Source: Mailhella sp.
Lineage (GTDB): Bacteria > Desulfobacterota > Desulfovibrionia > Desulfovibrionales > Desulfovibrionaceae
Reading direction: 5' to 3'
Assembly (NCBI GenBank): GCA_017522745.1
Contig: JAFWYI010000009.1
Coordinates: forward strand, 1-7,705
Length of the DNA stretch: 7,705 nucleotides
Of this stretch, positions 7,699 to 7,705 are shown piece by piece; positions within the stretch are counted from its first letter, which is position 1, and the number at the start of each line of letters is the position of its first letter. The translations under genes were made by a program, and so were the position numbers. The notes beneath the pieces are model-generated. The model saw only the letters and a program-made list of their open reading frames with translations. It was not told where the DNA came from and did no database searches.

Positions 7699-7705
7699 AC
7701 AGGAA

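Noticed and set aside
7699..7705. A terminator or following gene after the activator
   Set aside because: Only 7 bases remain after the stop codon, so nothing can be judged.

Overview
The window (about 55% G+C in the genes, with one clearly AT-rich spacer) is a compact bacterial nucleotide-biosynthesis locus. On the minus strand lies a tight gene string in the order carB, carA, guaA: the large and small subunits of carbamoyl-phosphate synthase, then GMP synthase, which lacks only its last few codons at the window's left edge. On the plus strand, diverging from carB, is a complete gene for a NifA-type sigma-54 (RpoN) enhancer-binding activator with GAF, AAA+ and Fis-type helix-turn-helix domains. 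The protein style (Gram-negative CarA/CarB/GuaA, NifA-like activator, sigma-54 promoter) suggests a proteobacterium or Desulfobacterota. A Desulfovibrio/Bilophila-like organism is my best guess, but it rests on general resemblance only.

Layout: 1-1550 guaA (minus, 3' truncated by the window); 1559-2695 carA (minus); 2692-5937 carB (minus); 5938-6123 divergent regulatory region; 6124-7698 sigma-54 activator (plus). carB and carA overlap by 4 nt (ATGA), and carA and guaA are 8 nt apart. Each gene has a good Shine-Dalgarno sequence 6 nt before its ATG, so the three are almost certainly one transcript. No gene-free stretch exceeds 186 bp.

The most interesting part is the 186-bp spacer. Upstream of carB, reading on the minus strand, is a near-perfect sigma-54 promoter (TGGCAC-N5-TTGCA, GG-N10-GC) whose predicted start leaves a leader of about 27 nt with the carB ribosome binding site. 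Behind it is a good match to the IHF consensus, and behind that are three copies of the dyad TTACA-N5-TGTAA (two perfect, one with one mismatch), centred about 77, 108 and 143 bp upstream of the predicted start. This is the standard layout of an enhancer-dependent promoter: activator sites, bend site, -24/-12 promoter. The neighbouring activator keeps the GAFTGA loop and both Walker motifs needed to drive sigma-54 polymerase.

The inferred system is a locally encoded, ligand-sensing (GAF) activator that turns on carB-carA-guaA through sigma-54 and may also control its own gene, since the third dyad abuts its ribosome binding site. CPSase and GMP synthase both consume glutamine (CarA and GuaA carry related class I amidotransferase domains) and feed pyrimidine/arginine and guanine nucleotide synthesis. 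A nitrogen, glutamine or nucleotide signal is therefore plausible, but the ligand cannot be read from the sequence.
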